From: Hyphomicrobiales bacterium
GTDB taxonomy: Bacteria > Pseudomonadota > Alphaproteobacteria > Rhizobiales > HXMU1428-3
Reading direction: 5' to 3'
NCBI GenBank assembly: GCA_021775425.1
Contig: JAJFHX010000017.1
Coordinates: 31,837-95,836 of the forward strand
DNA length: 64,000 bases
Shown here: piece by piece, positions 37,357-46,095 of the stretch
How positions within the stretch are numbered: position 1 is the first letter of the stretch
Layout of the letters: each line of letters starts with the position of its first letter
Notes under the pieces: model-generated
The model's database searches: none
Seen by the model: only the letters and a program-made list of their open reading frames with translations
What the model was told of the DNA's origin: nothing
Made by a program: the position numbers and the translations under genes

Positions 37357-37412
37357 CCAGAACCTGCCGGCCAGAACCTGCCGGCCTGAATCTGCCTGCC
37401 TTAACCTGCCGA
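37357..37412. repeat. 14-bp tandem repeat, 4 copies
   Basis: CCAGAACCTGCCGG occurs twice exactly, followed by CCTGAATCTGCCTG and CCTTAACCTGCCGA. It lies between the cysteine-rich protein gene and gloA. Confidence 0.85.
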
Positions 37413-37445
37413 GATGAACCGGCTGGTAAGCTGATCTTCAGGCGC

Positions 37446-37865
37446 TTACCATTTGCCGGTATTCTCCATAGAGGCCCAGGGTTCCTGTTTCTGCAAACTC
37501 GCACCCTTTTGCAGCAATTCAATGGAAATGTTATCAGGTGAGCGAATAAACGCCATATAACCGTCACGTGGCGGCCGGTTTATCGTCACACCCTTATCCA
37601 TCAGTTGCTGGCAGGTTTCATAGATATTATCCACCTCATAGGCAAGGTGACCAAAATTGCGGCCCTCATCATAGTCTTCCGGGTCCCAGTTATAAGTTAA
37701 CTCGACCTGAGCATCGTGATTACCGGGCGCTGCGAGGAAAATAAGCGTAAAACGACCGGCTTCAACTTCCTTACGGCGAACTTCTTCCAGACCGAGTTTA
37801 TTGCAATAAAAATCAAGCGATTGATCAACATCCTTGACCCGAACCATCGTATGCAGATAGCGCAT
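37446..37865 (-). CDS. gloA: Lactoylglutathione lyase (glyoxalase I)
   Basis: This enzyme isomerises the methylglyoxal-glutathione hemithioacetal to S-lactoylglutathione. The protein is 139 residues, with VOC-fold repeats and the four metal ligands: His5 (MRYLHTMVRV), Glu in QVELTYNW, His in FGHLAYEV and Glu in SIELLQK. The track start 37976 adds 37 non-homologous residues. ATG 37865 with GGGAG eight bases upstream is the right start. Confidence 0.95.
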   Translation of the reverse strand: MRYLHTMVRVKDVDQSLDFYCNKLGLEEVRRKEVEAGRFTLIFLAAPGNHDAQVELTYNWDPEDYDEGRNFGHLAYEVDNIYETCQQLMDKGVTINRPPRDGYMAFIRSPDNISIELLQKGASLQKQEPWASMENTGKW

Positions 37866-38243
37866 CTGTTTCTCCCATTGATTGATATGCTGCTTTAATA
37901 AAAAACAGCGCGATTTGAGCTTTAACAACAACATATAGGCTGAAGAACAGCTTTCGCAACCCTGGTGTTTAAGCATATGCCCCGGCGTTAAAGCATATGT
38001 GACTGATCTGAAAAAGCAGTAGAAGCCTCATCCAGCAATAAGCCACTACATCTGCCTTTCATAGAAAAGCCAGCCACATCATGTAGAACTCACCAGCTCA
38101 GAGAGTGATTCGCTAATTTTTAGGAAAATACGAGGACTAAAATTGAAATATCAGCAAACCGGGAACAAAAAATAAAAAAATTTAAGACTTTTTTTACCCT
38201 TCTTTTTGCCATCAATTAAGGCCGATATTTTTGTTGAAAAACA

Positions 38244-38318
38244 GTACTTTCAGTACAAAGAGCAGGGGTTCACTCTGCCACATTCTATGTGGAGAAGCTC
38301 CAGACCCTGCCTTTTTTT
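38244..38318 (+). promoter_or_regulatory. Structured leader or small-RNA terminator upstream of the cold-shock gene
   Basis: A small hairpin GTACT-TTC-AGTAC (38244-38256) is followed by a two-level stem: outer GCAGGG/CCCTGC (38262-38267 with 38305-38310) and inner CCACAT-TCT-ATGTGG (38278-38292). A run of seven T then follows. It could be a terminator/attenuator in the long cold-shock leader or the 3' end of an independent small RNA. No known RNA family was recognised. Confidence 0.55.
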
Positions 38319-38481
38319 ACTGGCAACACACGCATGAGCTGCTATTTTCAAATGGCTAGGAATGGTCTGGCAGGTTTTCGTTAAGAGTTTAAACGCGGCA
38401 AACGATTAGACTTACTAAAGGCAGCGAAAAACCCATAAGTCCGGATCTTATTGTTAATAGTTATTAGTGGGGAATAAAGGC

Positions 38482-39084
38482 ATGGCGGCAAAAATAGCGC
38501 CTGAGGTTGAATTAACGCCAGACGGGATTGAAGATTTAAGCCAGCTTGATGAAGATGGCGCATTAGATGTCATTGAAGTTGCTGGGGCCATAAAATGGTT
38601 TGATGCTTCAAAGGGTTACGGCTTCATCGTACCAGACAATTCAGGCATGGAAGATGTGTTATTACACGTCACTTGTTTAAGAGCCGGTGGCTTTCAGACA
38701 GCATATGAAGGCGCCAGAGTGATCGTGGAAGTTCTGAACAGACCAAAAGGTTTGCAGGCATTTCGTATCATTAATATGGATGAATCAACAGCGGTTCACC
38801 CATCGCAATTACCACAAAGAACACATGTCACAGTTGTACCGGAAAGCGATTTCGAGCGCGCAGCAGTGAAGTGGTTCAACCGGATTCGTGGCTTTGGTTT
38901 CTTAACCAGAGGTGAAGGCACAGAAGATATTTTCATTCACATGGAAACACTTCGCAGATTTGGTTTTGCCGAATTGCGACCGGGGCAAGTCGTAATGGTC
39001 AGATATGGCTATGGCTCTAAAGGACTGATGGCCGCTGAATTGAAACCTGATGGTGCTCCATCAAATCTGCCATTCTCTCATTAG
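38482..39084 (+). CDS. Cold-shock protein with two CSD domains
   Basis: This protein of 200 residues carries two cold-shock domains. The first (about residues 36-105) has AIKWFDASKGYGFIVPD with RNP1-like KGYGFI and a divergent VLLHVTCL. The second (about 130-195) has AVKWFNRIRGFGFLTRGEGTEDIFIHMETL. Double-CSD proteins bind single-stranded nucleic acid and are typical of Alphaproteobacteria. ATG 38482 is preferred to GTG 38467. The spacer upstream is about 600 bases and contains a strong hairpin with T-run. A terminator follows at 39181. Confidence 0.93.
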   Translation: MAAKIAPEVELTPDGIEDLSQLDEDGALDVIEVAGAIKWFDASKGYGFIVPDNSGMEDVLLHVTCLRAGGFQTAYEGARVIVEVLNRPKGLQAFRIINMDESTAVHPSQLPQRTHVTVVPESDFERAAVKWFNRIRGFGFLTRGEGTEDIFIHMETLRRFGFAELRPGQVVMVRYGYGSKGLMAAELKPDGAPSNLPFSH

Positions 39085-39180
39085 TCCGGATTGATCTCAG
39101 AAATGAGATATACTGAACTAAGCACGGCATGAAATTGATTGCATGCAAATGACAGAATGCAAAATTTAAAGACGATCTGA

Positions 39181-39209
39181 AACGGGGTGCTTGTTGCGCC
39201 TCGTTTTTT
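39181..39209 (+). terminator. Rho-independent terminator after the cold-shock gene
   Basis: AACGGGGTGC, loop TTGTT, GCGCCTCGTT pair over ten positions with two G-U, followed by a T-run. It lies about 96 bases after the stop. Confidence 0.85.
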
Positions 39210-39516
39210 GGTTTCTCTCAAATTGATGTGACCCAATTGAAATATGTTCGAGGCAAATCAAACAGTCTAAATCTGCGGGTGTTCATTAATACGTGTTGTA
39301 GAATTGGCGGTCATCAGATGGTAGACTTTTGAATGATCGTCTTTTGAAGTCTAATCTTGTAGACAAACAAAATATGTTAAAGAGTAATGAGCCTCATAGA
39401 GGAAAAAGACTATGAGCAATGATGATATTCATTTTTTTTGAAGAATTTATGTCTAATCAGGAAATAGGGCTTGCCCAAGCTTCTATTTAGGGGTAATCAA
39501 TTCCTCTCAGCAATTA
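39210..39516. other. Spacer between cold-shock terminator and tRNA-Pro
   Basis: There is no recognised gene. It contains a tiny ORF at 39412 (ATG with AGAGGA upstream) that ends in a run of eight T. One base fewer in that run would extend it to 25 codons ending at 39490. The promoter of tRNA-Pro must lie in the last part. Confidence 0.4.
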
Positions 39517-39593
39517 CGGGGTATAGCTCAGCCTGGTAGAGCACTGGTTTTGGGAACCAGGGGTCGCGAGTTCGAATCTTGCTGCCCCGACCA
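39517..39593 (+). tRNA. tRNA-Pro (anticodon TGG)
   Basis: Acceptor CGGGGTA pairs with TGCCCCG. The anticodon arm CTGGT-TTTGGGA-ACCAG gives TGG, the T-loop is TTCGAAT and CCA is encoded. Confidence 0.97.
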
Positions 39594-39642
39594 CGATAAT
39601 CCCGTTGAAGGGACTGTCTGGAAATTGCAGGAGAAAAATCGC

Positions 39643-39948
39643 ATGGTCGCACGGATATATCGTCCAGCTAAAAACGCAATGCAATCCGGCTTGGCAGGCA
39701 CCAAAAACTGGCGCCTTGAATATGAGCCTGAAAGCCCGAAGTCTTTTGAAGGCGTCATGGGTTATTGCAGCACATCTGACATGAAATCCCAGATAAAACT
39801 CGAATTTGATACCAGCGAGGAAGCGGTTGAATATTGCACCCGTCATGGCATCCCCTATGAGCTAATGGACGAACAGCCAAGAAAACACCGCCCAAGAACT
39901 TATGCCGAAAACTTCCGTTATGGGCGCATAGGCACCTGGACCCATTAA
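39643..39948 (+). CDS. NDUFS4-like ETC complex I accessory subunit
   Basis: This 101-residue protein of the ETC_C1_NDUFA4/NDUFS4 family is the alphaproteobacterial counterpart of the mitochondrial 18-kDa complex I subunit. It has MVARIYRPAKNAMQSGLAGTKNWRLEYE, then WxxS-like MGYCSTSDM and the C-terminal AENFRYGRIGTWTH. It associates with NADH dehydrogenase at the membrane. ATG 39643 with GGAG nine bases upstream is used; the longer track ORF runs into the tRNA-Pro gene. Confidence 0.9.
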   Translation: MVARIYRPAKNAMQSGLAGTKNWRLEYEPESPKSFEGVMGYCSTSDMKSQIKLEFDTSEEAVEYCTRHGIPYELMDEQPRKHRPRTYAENFRYGRIGTWTH

Positions 39949-40164
39949 AAAACTCTTGGGTCTCATTCTTTGATGTAGCCCAACACACAGATCAATCCAG
40001 CAGGTTCTATAATCTGTGGCAGATTGATAATCTGAATAGTCAGCTCAGTGTCAGAGGTCATGCCGGTTAATTTTCACAATTCAGATATTGTTCTAAGTGA
40101 TTTTGTTTGCTAAGAACTGCGAACAGAAATGGCGGGCTGAATGGTCGGCCTCCTCACCAGAAAC

Positions 40165-40241
40165 GGTCCCATAGCTCAGCTGGATAGAGCAACTGCCTTC
40201 TAAGCAGTAGGTCCGAGGTTCGAATCCTCGTGGGATCGCCA
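40165..40241 (+). tRNA. tRNA-Arg (anticodon TCT)
   Basis: Acceptor GGTCCCA pairs with TGGGATC (one G-U). The anticodon arm ACTGC-CTTCTAA-GCAGT gives TCT, the T-loop is TTCGAAT and CCA is encoded. Remnants of an AlpA regulator and a tyrosine recombinase lie 0.1 and 2.7 kb downstream, which suggests this tRNA served as an attachment site. Confidence 0.96.
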
Positions 40242-40357
40242 GTTTCTTCAATAAATATAATGACCTAAACATTTCCTTGTCTAGCACGCTCTCAATGAAA
40301 TTTATCAGGGGCGCAGTATGGTCACAAGCGATCGTGATTTTGCCCCTTGAAAATGTT

Positions 40358-40501
40358 TTATGCGACAAGTTCGCGCTCTTCCAGTTTGGCTTTGTCATAA
40401 GCATGGACTTCACTATTTAACGACAAGCTGACACCCCCATATTTAACTGGTTTGGGAAAGCCGCGAGACTCCATCCATCTGTAAATAATTGATTTGCCCA
40501 T
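40358..40501 (-). pseudogene. Truncated AlpA-family excisionase/regulator remnant
   Basis: Forty-seven codons encode KSIIYRWMESRGFPKPVKYGG followed by VSLSLNSEVHAYDKA. This matches the middle and C-terminal part of AlpA-type phage/integrative-element regulators (S-x-IYR-x4-G-FP-PVK-G, then a W/Y-containing E-VxAW helix). The N-terminal recognition segment (LxxxEVxxxTGLSR) is missing. It lies 23 bases downstream of the chemoreceptor stop and close to tRNA-Arg. It is probably a relic, although a short functional protein cannot be excluded. Confidence 0.65.
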
Positions 40502-40523
40502 GATGTGATATTGATACGGAGAC

Positions 40524-42674
40524 TTAAGCTGCAGCCACTTCACCCAGAAACTCATCAACAACCTTGTTAAGCTCATCTGTTTCACCTGTCACATTATGTA
40601 CCGCGTCTAAAATTGTCCCGACAGAATTTTCTGTTTCAACGGTTGCCTGTGTCACATTCTGAATGCTCTCGGAAACTGTTGATGCCCCGGATGCCACCTC
40701 ATGAATATTCCGTGAGATCTCTGCCGTCGCAGCACCCTGTTCTTCCACCGCAGCGACAATCGCACTTGTGCTGACAGAAACATTCTGCATAATTTCCAGA
40801 ATTTCTCGAATGGATAACACAGCCGCATCCGTCTCATTCTGAATATCTTTAATCTGATCACCAATATTCTCAGTCGCTTTCGCCGTTTGATTGGCAAGCT
40901 CTTTCACTTCAGCTGCGACTACGGCAAAACCTTTGCCAGCCTCACCAGCCCTTGCTGATTCAATCGTCGCATTTAGTGCCAGCAAATTAGTTTGCTCAGC
41001 AATATCTTCAATCAGCGCAACAACCTCACCAATCTTCTCAGCCGCAGTTGATAAATCAGCAACTCTTCTGTCAGTCGTCTGAGCTGCGGTCGAAGCCTGA
41101 TCAAGAATGTTATTAGTATCTATAATCTGAGAAGAAATCTCATTGATAGAAGCTGACAATTCTTCAGAAGCGGCAGACACCGCCTGCACATTCTGTGTTG
41201 AATATTCTGACGCGGTACTTGCCGTTTCAGCTTGTGAACTGGTGGCTTTCGCGGCATCAGATATCACAGCAACAGTGCTTTTCATATCCCCGGCATTCTG
41301 ATTTAGACTGCCAATCGCCGATCCGATATTTTTCCTGAACATCTCAATAAGAGCGCTAACCTTTTGCTCACGCGCCACAATCGCCTTATTCTTTTCATCA
41401 TTTTCCTTATGCAGCTCACGACGCTCTATCGCATTATCCTGAAAGACCTGAACCGCCCGGTACATGTCACCAATCTCATCTTTCAAGTGCACACCAGGTA
41501 ATTTAATTTCCAGATTACCTTCCGCTAACTTAGTCATCAGATCAACAAGCTGGGCAATGCTCTTGACTATTGATCGGGAGAAAAACACACCAACAACACC
41601 AGCTAAAACAAGTAGCACAAGTGTGATATAGAGCATTTGTTGCCCCATTTTATTCACCGGCTGCATTATTTCAGCATCACTCTCAGCAACTGCCAAAACC
41701 CATTTCACACCTTCAAAATTAAAGGGCTCAGCGACATAATAAAGCTCCATCCCCCGATAGGAACTATCAAGCGTCCTGCCAATTTTCCCCTTAAATGCTT
41801 CACGGATTGCTGCATTATCAATTCTGGTTTTTAAAATATCATTCTCTTTGGAAAATTTAGAATCATTACGAAAATAGCCATCCTCACCAATCAGCATAAT
41901 CTCACCGGTTTGCCCAAGGCCTTCAATGTCGTTGGTCAGCTCATTGATGATGTCCACCGGCATCTGATAGACCAACGCCCCAATCTTTTCCCCCTGATCA
42001 AAAATAGGCGTTGCAATAAAACTTGCCGCCGCCCCGTTTGACGGGCCATAAGCTTTAAAATCAAAAAAGCTGATGGAGCCTGGTTTCTCACTCTTCAACG
42101 CCGCGCGAAAGGCATTCCCCAAATCAGTGTCTTTCCACTTACCCGTATTAAGGTTAGTGGCATAATCAAGCTCTTTAAAAACAGTGTAAACCAGATCACC
42201 CTGTGTGTTGATGAGGAAAACATCATAATATTGATGTTCTTTCAGAAGCTTGCGATACCAGGGGTGATACATCTTGTGAAAACGGTCATATACGGTCCCC
42301 GTGTCAGCCGCATCCAACTTTTCTTTTTCACCAGGCGGATTGGGGTTATTCTCAATATAGGCGTGATGTAATTTGGCAGTAGCGTCATTTCCAAACAGCC
42401 GGTAAGCTGTTGTGAAATTCTTCATCGCGTCAATTGTGGTTGGGCTCTCAGAGACAACGCGCAAATCTTTTTCAAGGGTTTTCAGATAAGTCTTGATCTC
42501 ATGGCCGCGTGCTTCCATCAGCTCCAGAACTTTTTTATGAGCCATGTCACTGGCATTGTTACGAGCGGAGATGAAACTCGCCACCCCAACACTACTTGCC
42601 ACAACAAACGCGACACCGATAATAATCAGAGGCAGCTTGAATGAAATTGTCCCGATTTTTTGTGTAAAACCCAT
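40524..42674 (-). CDS. Methyl-accepting chemotaxis protein with double-Cache sensor
   Basis: This chemoreceptor of about 716 residues has TM1 ([21 protein letters not shown]), a large periplasmic dCache-like ligand domain (about 45-330, with [33 protein letters not shown]), TM2 near residue 340-360, a HAMP domain and the signalling domain. The hairpin tip is [42 protein letters not shown] 42674 is preferred to 42710, which lacks a ribosome binding site. There is no C-terminal CheR/CheB tether pentapeptide. It lies between the integrase and AlpA remnants, so it may be cargo of an old integrated element. Confidence 0.93.
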   Translation of the reverse strand: MGFTQKIGTISFKLPLIIIGVAFVVASSVGVASFISARNNASDMAHKKVLELMEARGHEIKTYLKTLEKDLRVVSESPTTIDAMKNFTTAYRLFGNDATAKLHHAYIENNPNPPGEKEKLDAADTGTVYDRFHKMYHPWYRKLLKEHQYYDVFLINTQGDLVYTVFKELDYATNLNTGKWKDTDLGNAFRAALKSEKPGSISFFDFKAYGPSNGAAASFIATPIFDQGEKIGALVYQMPVDIINELTNDIEGLGQTGEIMLIGEDGYFRNDSKFSKENDILKTRIDNAAIREAFKGKIGRTLDSSYRGMELYYVAEPFNFEGVKWVLAVAESDAEIMQPVNKMGQQMLYITLVLLVLAGVVGVFFSRSIVKSIAQLVDLMTKLAEGNLEIKLPGVHLKDEIGDMYRAVQVFQDNAIERRELHKENDEKNKAIVAREQKVSALIEMFRKNIGSAIGSLNQNAGDMKSTVAVISDAAKATSSQAETASTASEYSTQNVQAVSAASEELSASINEISSQIIDTNNILDQASTAAQTTDRRVADLSTAAEKIGEVVALIEDIAEQTNLLALNATIESARAGEAGKGFAVVAAEVKELANQTAKATENIGDQIKDIQNETDAAVLSIREILEIMQNVSVSTSAIVAAVEEQGAATAEISRNIHEVASGASTVSESIQNVTQATVETENSVGTILDAVHNVTGETDELNKVVDEFLGEVAAA

Positions 42675-42910
42675 CCTGAAATCCCCAATCAGTCTATTTT
42701 TATGAAACATTACAGTCTTTGTATAGACAGGAAATATGTCACTGATGTATGAAGCTTTATTTAAATATTTCTTGCCGCTTCATTAGACTTTAGTACTGAT
42801 TGTCCGTAAAAAATTCTGTTTTCAACATCGTTTCCTGCCAAATACGGGAAAATTCCGCAGCCGTATCTACTCTTAATACATCCCCGCATTTTCACGAACA
42901 AACAGGACCA

Positions 42911-43149
42911 TTATTTAGAAATAAAAGGAGTGGTAATAGAAGTGTCACCGAATAGTTTTTGCAACACCTTCTGAGTTGTTTAGAGAGCGAATTTGCAAGG
43001 AATAAGAAAATAGCTGGCGCTATGCTTTGACGCCTCACCCCAAAGCCTGTGAGGGTAGTATCATAGTAGACGGTGTCACCCGGCTGCAAACGAGCTACAG
43101 ATTGGATGGATATCGCTGCGTAATGGCAGCTGAGACTGTCGATATGCAA
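42911..43149 (-). pseudogene. Internally deleted P4-type tyrosine recombinase (integrase)
   Basis: The N-terminal part (from 43149) reads SVARLQPGDTVYYDTTLTGFGVRRQ, the DUF4102 arm-binding signature (DTxLxGFGxR) of P4-like integrases. In a second frame, 42967-42911 reads VLQKLFGDTSITTPF, resembling the C-terminal QKLLGHSSIxTT motif. The catalytic middle (R-H-R-Y) is gone, so this is a deletion plus frameshift relic. Its orientation matches the AlpA remnant 2.4 kb away. Confidence 0.65.
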
Positions 43150-43377
43150 TTGAAAAAATGATGGAGAATGTGTGGAGCCTCCAATAAGGTGAAAAGCAGT
43201 TCGTCAGCAAGCATATAACCCTGTACAAACGAAGAAAGTGTGGCACCCTCTCTCTGTTAGATGATGAACTTATAAGTGAGATATAAAAACTTCATAAGGC
43301 GATCGTACAATTGAAGCCTTCTGGCAGCGCGCTCAAAAATTAAGTGCCAATTTTAATTTTTAAACTGAGGTGAAGTA

Positions 43378-43833
43378 ATGTTTCGTATTGCAATCGTGTT
43401 TTGTTTCTTATCACTCATAAGCCTGGCTGGCTGCGCAACGAAATCTGTACCGACTTCAGGAGAGATAGCAAAATTACAGGGCGGAACGACAAAAGTGGTC
43501 GTTTATGGGTTTTGCGTTCCAATGGATCATCTGATCAAGACAACACTAACTCGGATGACATTGACTTATGTTGTGAATGGTAAAAACATCGGGACGATAA
43601 AAACCTGCGGTTACAAATCCTTCAGTGTCCAGTCGGGCTATTGGGAATCTCATTTTCTTCAAGGGGGCCTTAGTTTCCCAATCCATCTTCCCAAAATGAT
43701 TTTTCGGCCAGGACAAACACAATACCTTTACATGAAACCGGCAGGCTATGGCACATTCGAGGGAGAATGGGTTGGAAAATCTGAAGCAGAAAAAGGTATA
43801 GCGAATATCAAACAGATAAATCAGCTTTTTTAA
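43378..43833 (+). CDS. Putative lipoprotein (DUF2846-like)
   Basis: This 151-residue protein has signal peptide MFRIAIVFCFLSLISLAGC and lipobox SLAGC. The mature part has VVVYGFCVPM, TLTYVVNGKNIGTIKTCGYKSFSVQSGYW and a C-terminal FRPGQTQYLYMK, a beta-rich pattern (inherited NGKxIGxL, then GxY/F) that recalls DUF2846-type lipoproteins. This family link is tentative. GAGGTGAAG just before the ATG is a good ribosome binding site. Confidence 0.7.
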   Translation: MFRIAIVFCFLSLISLAGCATKSVPTSGEIAKLQGGTTKVVVYGFCVPMDHLIKTTLTRMTLTYVVNGKNIGTIKTCGYKSFSVQSGYWESHFLQGGLSFPIHLPKMIFRPGQTQYLYMKPAGYGTFEGEWVGKSEAEKGIANIKQINQLF

Positions 43834-43891
43834 TACGTTCTGCTAAGAACCTTTGAGAATGATCTGAAAGTGGCATTATCTTCCGTTGGTC

Positions 43892-44068
43892 TCAGCGCTC
43901 AAATTTATCGATAGCTTCAAAATCACCAATTTGAGAGAGCCACAATTGTCTTAAAAATTTGTGGTTCTGACGCTCAATTTTAACCACTTCTTGCTCCAAA
44001 GCACGTCCGATATGGTACCCGAGAAATCCACAAATCACAGAGGCGGTAATGATGATAAAAATGAGCAT
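43892..44068 (-). CDS. Small single-span membrane protein (58 aa)
   Basis: This ORF is below the track's size limit. ATG 44068 has GAGGT seven bases upstream. The product begins with a membrane helix (MLIFIIITASVICGFLGYHIG) and continues as a charged helix (RALEQEVVKIERQNHKFLRQLWLSQIGDFEAIDKFER). No family is recognised. It follows another small ORF (44125-44223) in the same direction, 56 bases away, so the two may be one transcript. Confidence 0.55.
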   Translation of the reverse strand: MLIFIIITASVICGFLGYHIGRALEQEVVKIERQNHKFLRQLWLSQIGDFEAIDKFER

Positions 44069-44124
44069 TAGTTAGACCTCATCGGATTTTTAACGGCAAA
44101 ACTTTCAATATTAAAATTTGCCGG

Positions 44125-44223
44125 TTAATGACAAAGTATTTTCTGTCTCAACAGATCCAGAGTAGTAAGCAACGGAAACATAACAAAAATATCAGCAATA
44201 GAATATAGAGCGTATGCTTTCAT
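44125..44223 (-). CDS. Very small ORF (32 aa)
   Basis: ATG 44223 is preceded by AAGGA at six bases. The product MKAYALYSIADIFVMFPLLT then LDLLRQKILCH is mostly hydrophobic with a basic end, so it could insert in the membrane. It is the upstream partner of the 58-residue small protein. Codons are few, so chance cannot be excluded. Confidence 0.35.
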   Translation of the reverse strand: MKAYALYSIADIFVMFPLLTTLDLLRQKILCH

Positions 44224-44432
44224 AGTTAATCCTTCACTTGCGTTCTTTGGCATAAAACCAGATATACGATGTTTTTGTTATAGGCATTGCCAACTGTTCA
44301 CCTCTGATGCTGCGTTGATGAATTATGATGAGAAATTGGGATGATTAAGGCGCAGCATTGATCTGAGTTCAAACAGCATAACCGGCATTGATCAGACAAA
44401 AATTGTATTATAGATCACTAGGCGGGGTCGTC

Positions 44433-45143
44433 TTAAAATACGGCCGGGATCAGTTTGCTGTGCAATGCGCCAGCGGCGGGTTTACCAGAAACAGAGCCAC
44501 CTTCATCTTCAATAGAAATTCCATACGTCGCATTTTTTAGCAACGCTGACTCGTACTCAGTTAACGCTTTATGCGTTGTCACAGAATCCCCTCTGAGCAA
44601 TCCAAGAGATTTGGGAGAAGGGCCAATTGCGTCATGTTTGATCCAGAGCTGATAGGTTTTGCCCGCTGGCAGTTTCGCAGCAACCGGCTTAACCGTTAAG
44701 GCACGCTTTTCAAGGTTCATTGAAATAATAAACCGTGGCAGTTTATCTTCCTCCTGGAACACACCAACAAATTCCTGCCCGCCCTGAACATTGAAATTGG
44801 GGGACAAAAACACAAACGCCAGAATGCTGGCAGCAATAGCAGCTGCTCCAAGACTAGCCGTCTTCCAGAATTTGACTTGCCGGCGAAGTTGAATGACATC
44901 AGCCTGTGGTAGGTTTTCAGCCTGATCAATCCGTTTTTGAATATCTGATAACAGGTCCTGACGAGGTCTCGCTTCAGGTACCAGATCAAGCAGGGGAGCA
45001 AAGCTTTTTTCCCATTTCAGGATCGCAGCATCAAGCTCAGCATCGGCCGGGCGCCGGGCGTGAACTTCCGCCCGTTCCTCAGCCTCAAGCGTGCCAAGAA
45101 CGTATTCGGCAGCTGATATTTCTTTGTCTTCCCGTGATGTCAT
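44433..45143 (-). CDS. Anti-sigma factor, RskA/anti-sigma-K type
   Basis: This 236-residue membrane anti-sigma factor has a cytoplasmic N-terminal sigma-binding part (AAEYVLGTLEAEERAEVHARRPADAELDAAILKWEKSFAPLLD). A single membrane helix (WKTASLGAAAIAASILAFVFLS, about residue 105) follows, and then a periplasmic RskA domain (LPAGKTYQLWIKHD and GISIEDEGGS). The start ATG overlaps the sigma-factor stop as ATGA, so translation is coupled. The track's longer start at 45188 is unnecessary. It would hold the ECF sigma factor inactive at the membrane. Confidence 0.9.
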   Translation of the reverse strand: MTSREDKEISAAEYVLGTLEAEERAEVHARRPADAELDAAILKWEKSFAPLLDLVPEARPRQDLLSDIQKRIDQAENLPQADVIQLRRQVKFWKTASLGAAAIAASILAFVFLSPNFNVQGGQEFVGVFQEEDKLPRFIISMNLEKRALTVKPVAAKLPAGKTYQLWIKHDAIGPSPKSLGLLRGDSVTTHKALTEYESALLKNATYGISIEDEGGSVSGKPAAGALHSKLIPAVF

Positions 45144-45703
45144 AATGCAAGACAATCCTTTAAATTTTTCAAACTGCGATGCAACCACGTTTTGATCGTA
45201 CCAACAGGCTGCCCGAAACGTTCTGCCAATTCAGCACGCGAACAGCCCTCAAGATAGGCCAGTATCACAGCCTCCCTTTTTGGTTTCTCAAGCTGAGACA
45301 GGCATTGATTAAGCCGCCGCATTTCATCACTGACTTCTAACTCACCTTCAGGCGAATTCGCAGGATCAGGGACATTATCTATGCCAGCCGCATCATCAAC
45401 AAACACCATGCGCCGCTTACGGACTTCATCCAACGCATGATTACGCGCAATTGCACACATCCAGGAAATAGGTGAGCCACGCTCAGACTGGTAGTCTCCG
45501 GCACGATGCCAGATCTTGACATAAACCTCCTGAAGAATTTCTTCAGCGACTTCCTGCTTGCGTAAGATACGTAAACAGACACCAAAAAGTTTCATATTCG
45601 TGGAATTATAGAGCTCCGCAAAAGCATGTTTGTCTTTAGATGAGGTTAAAGACAGCAATGCGGATAAGTCCCTTGTTACATTGTCCATGATATGTACATT
45701 CAT
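45140..45703 (-). CDS. ECF RNA polymerase sigma factor (SigK-like)
   Basis: This 187-residue sigma-70 family protein has region 2 (FAELYNSTNMKLFGVCLRILRKQEVAEEILQEVYVKIWHRAGDY, then SPISWMCAIARNHALDEVRKR) and region 4 (EAVILAYLEGCSRAELAERFGQPVGTIKTWLHRSLKNLKDCL). The spacer between the regions is short. The downstream anti-sigma gene overlaps it by four bases. It shares the gene neighbourhood of SigK-RskA pairs that control fasciclin proteins. Confidence 0.93.
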   Translation of the reverse strand: MNVHIMDNVTRDLSALLSLTSSKDKHAFAELYNSTNMKLFGVCLRILRKQEVAEEILQEVYVKIWHRAGDYQSERGSPISWMCAIARNHALDEVRKRRMVFVDDAAGIDNVPDPANSPEGELEVSDEMRRLNQCLSQLEKPKREAVILAYLEGCSRAELAERFGQPVGTIKTWLHRSLKNLKDCLAL

Positions 45704-46095
45704 TCTGTCCGCAGATTGTTGAGCTAATAATCTATATAAAGCATATCTCTGAGATTGATCAAAAGTTATATTCAGTTTCAGGCAATACGATTAACAAGAA
45801 CGGCAGCTTAGTCAATCAAGCAAGCCAAAGATTGAAGCAGTCACAAAACTGTGATGCTCCGCAAAATCTGCAATAATTCGCACGGGACAATCTGTGAAAC
45901 GAGATTAATTGACTGAAATAAAACAATAATTATGGACAGGTGACTGAGTCACTGTTTCATGCCCATGGGCCACTAGAATTAAAGCAGAAATTTCTTTTGA
46001 AACTATTCTCTCCTCCGCTCCGTATCTGCCACGAACTCAAAAAGAGTTCAATTAGAGCTCAAAAAAGAGCACGAACAAAATACGGAGACAAATAA
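45704..46095. promoter_or_regulatory. Divergent control region of the sigma and fasciclin genes
   Basis: This 392-bp region is between the divergent sigma-factor and fasciclin genes. TGAAACT occurs about 92 bases before the fasciclin ATG (45998-46004) and, on the other strand, about 71 bases before the sigma ATG (45774-45780). This is a possible shared -35 element, but no matching -10 is evident. An inverted repeat GAACTC-AAAAA-GAGTTC lies at 46033-46049, followed by a diverged copy. Confidence 0.45.

Noticed and set aside
39550-39642. Longer N-terminus of the complex I subunit
   Set aside because: It would translate the 3' half of tRNA-Pro; ATG 39643 has its own ribosome binding site.
42675-42910. 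Further integrase fragments between the chemoreceptor and the integrase relic
   Set aside because: Short frames such as one ending in IWQETMLKTEFF were read, but none matches a recombinase motif.
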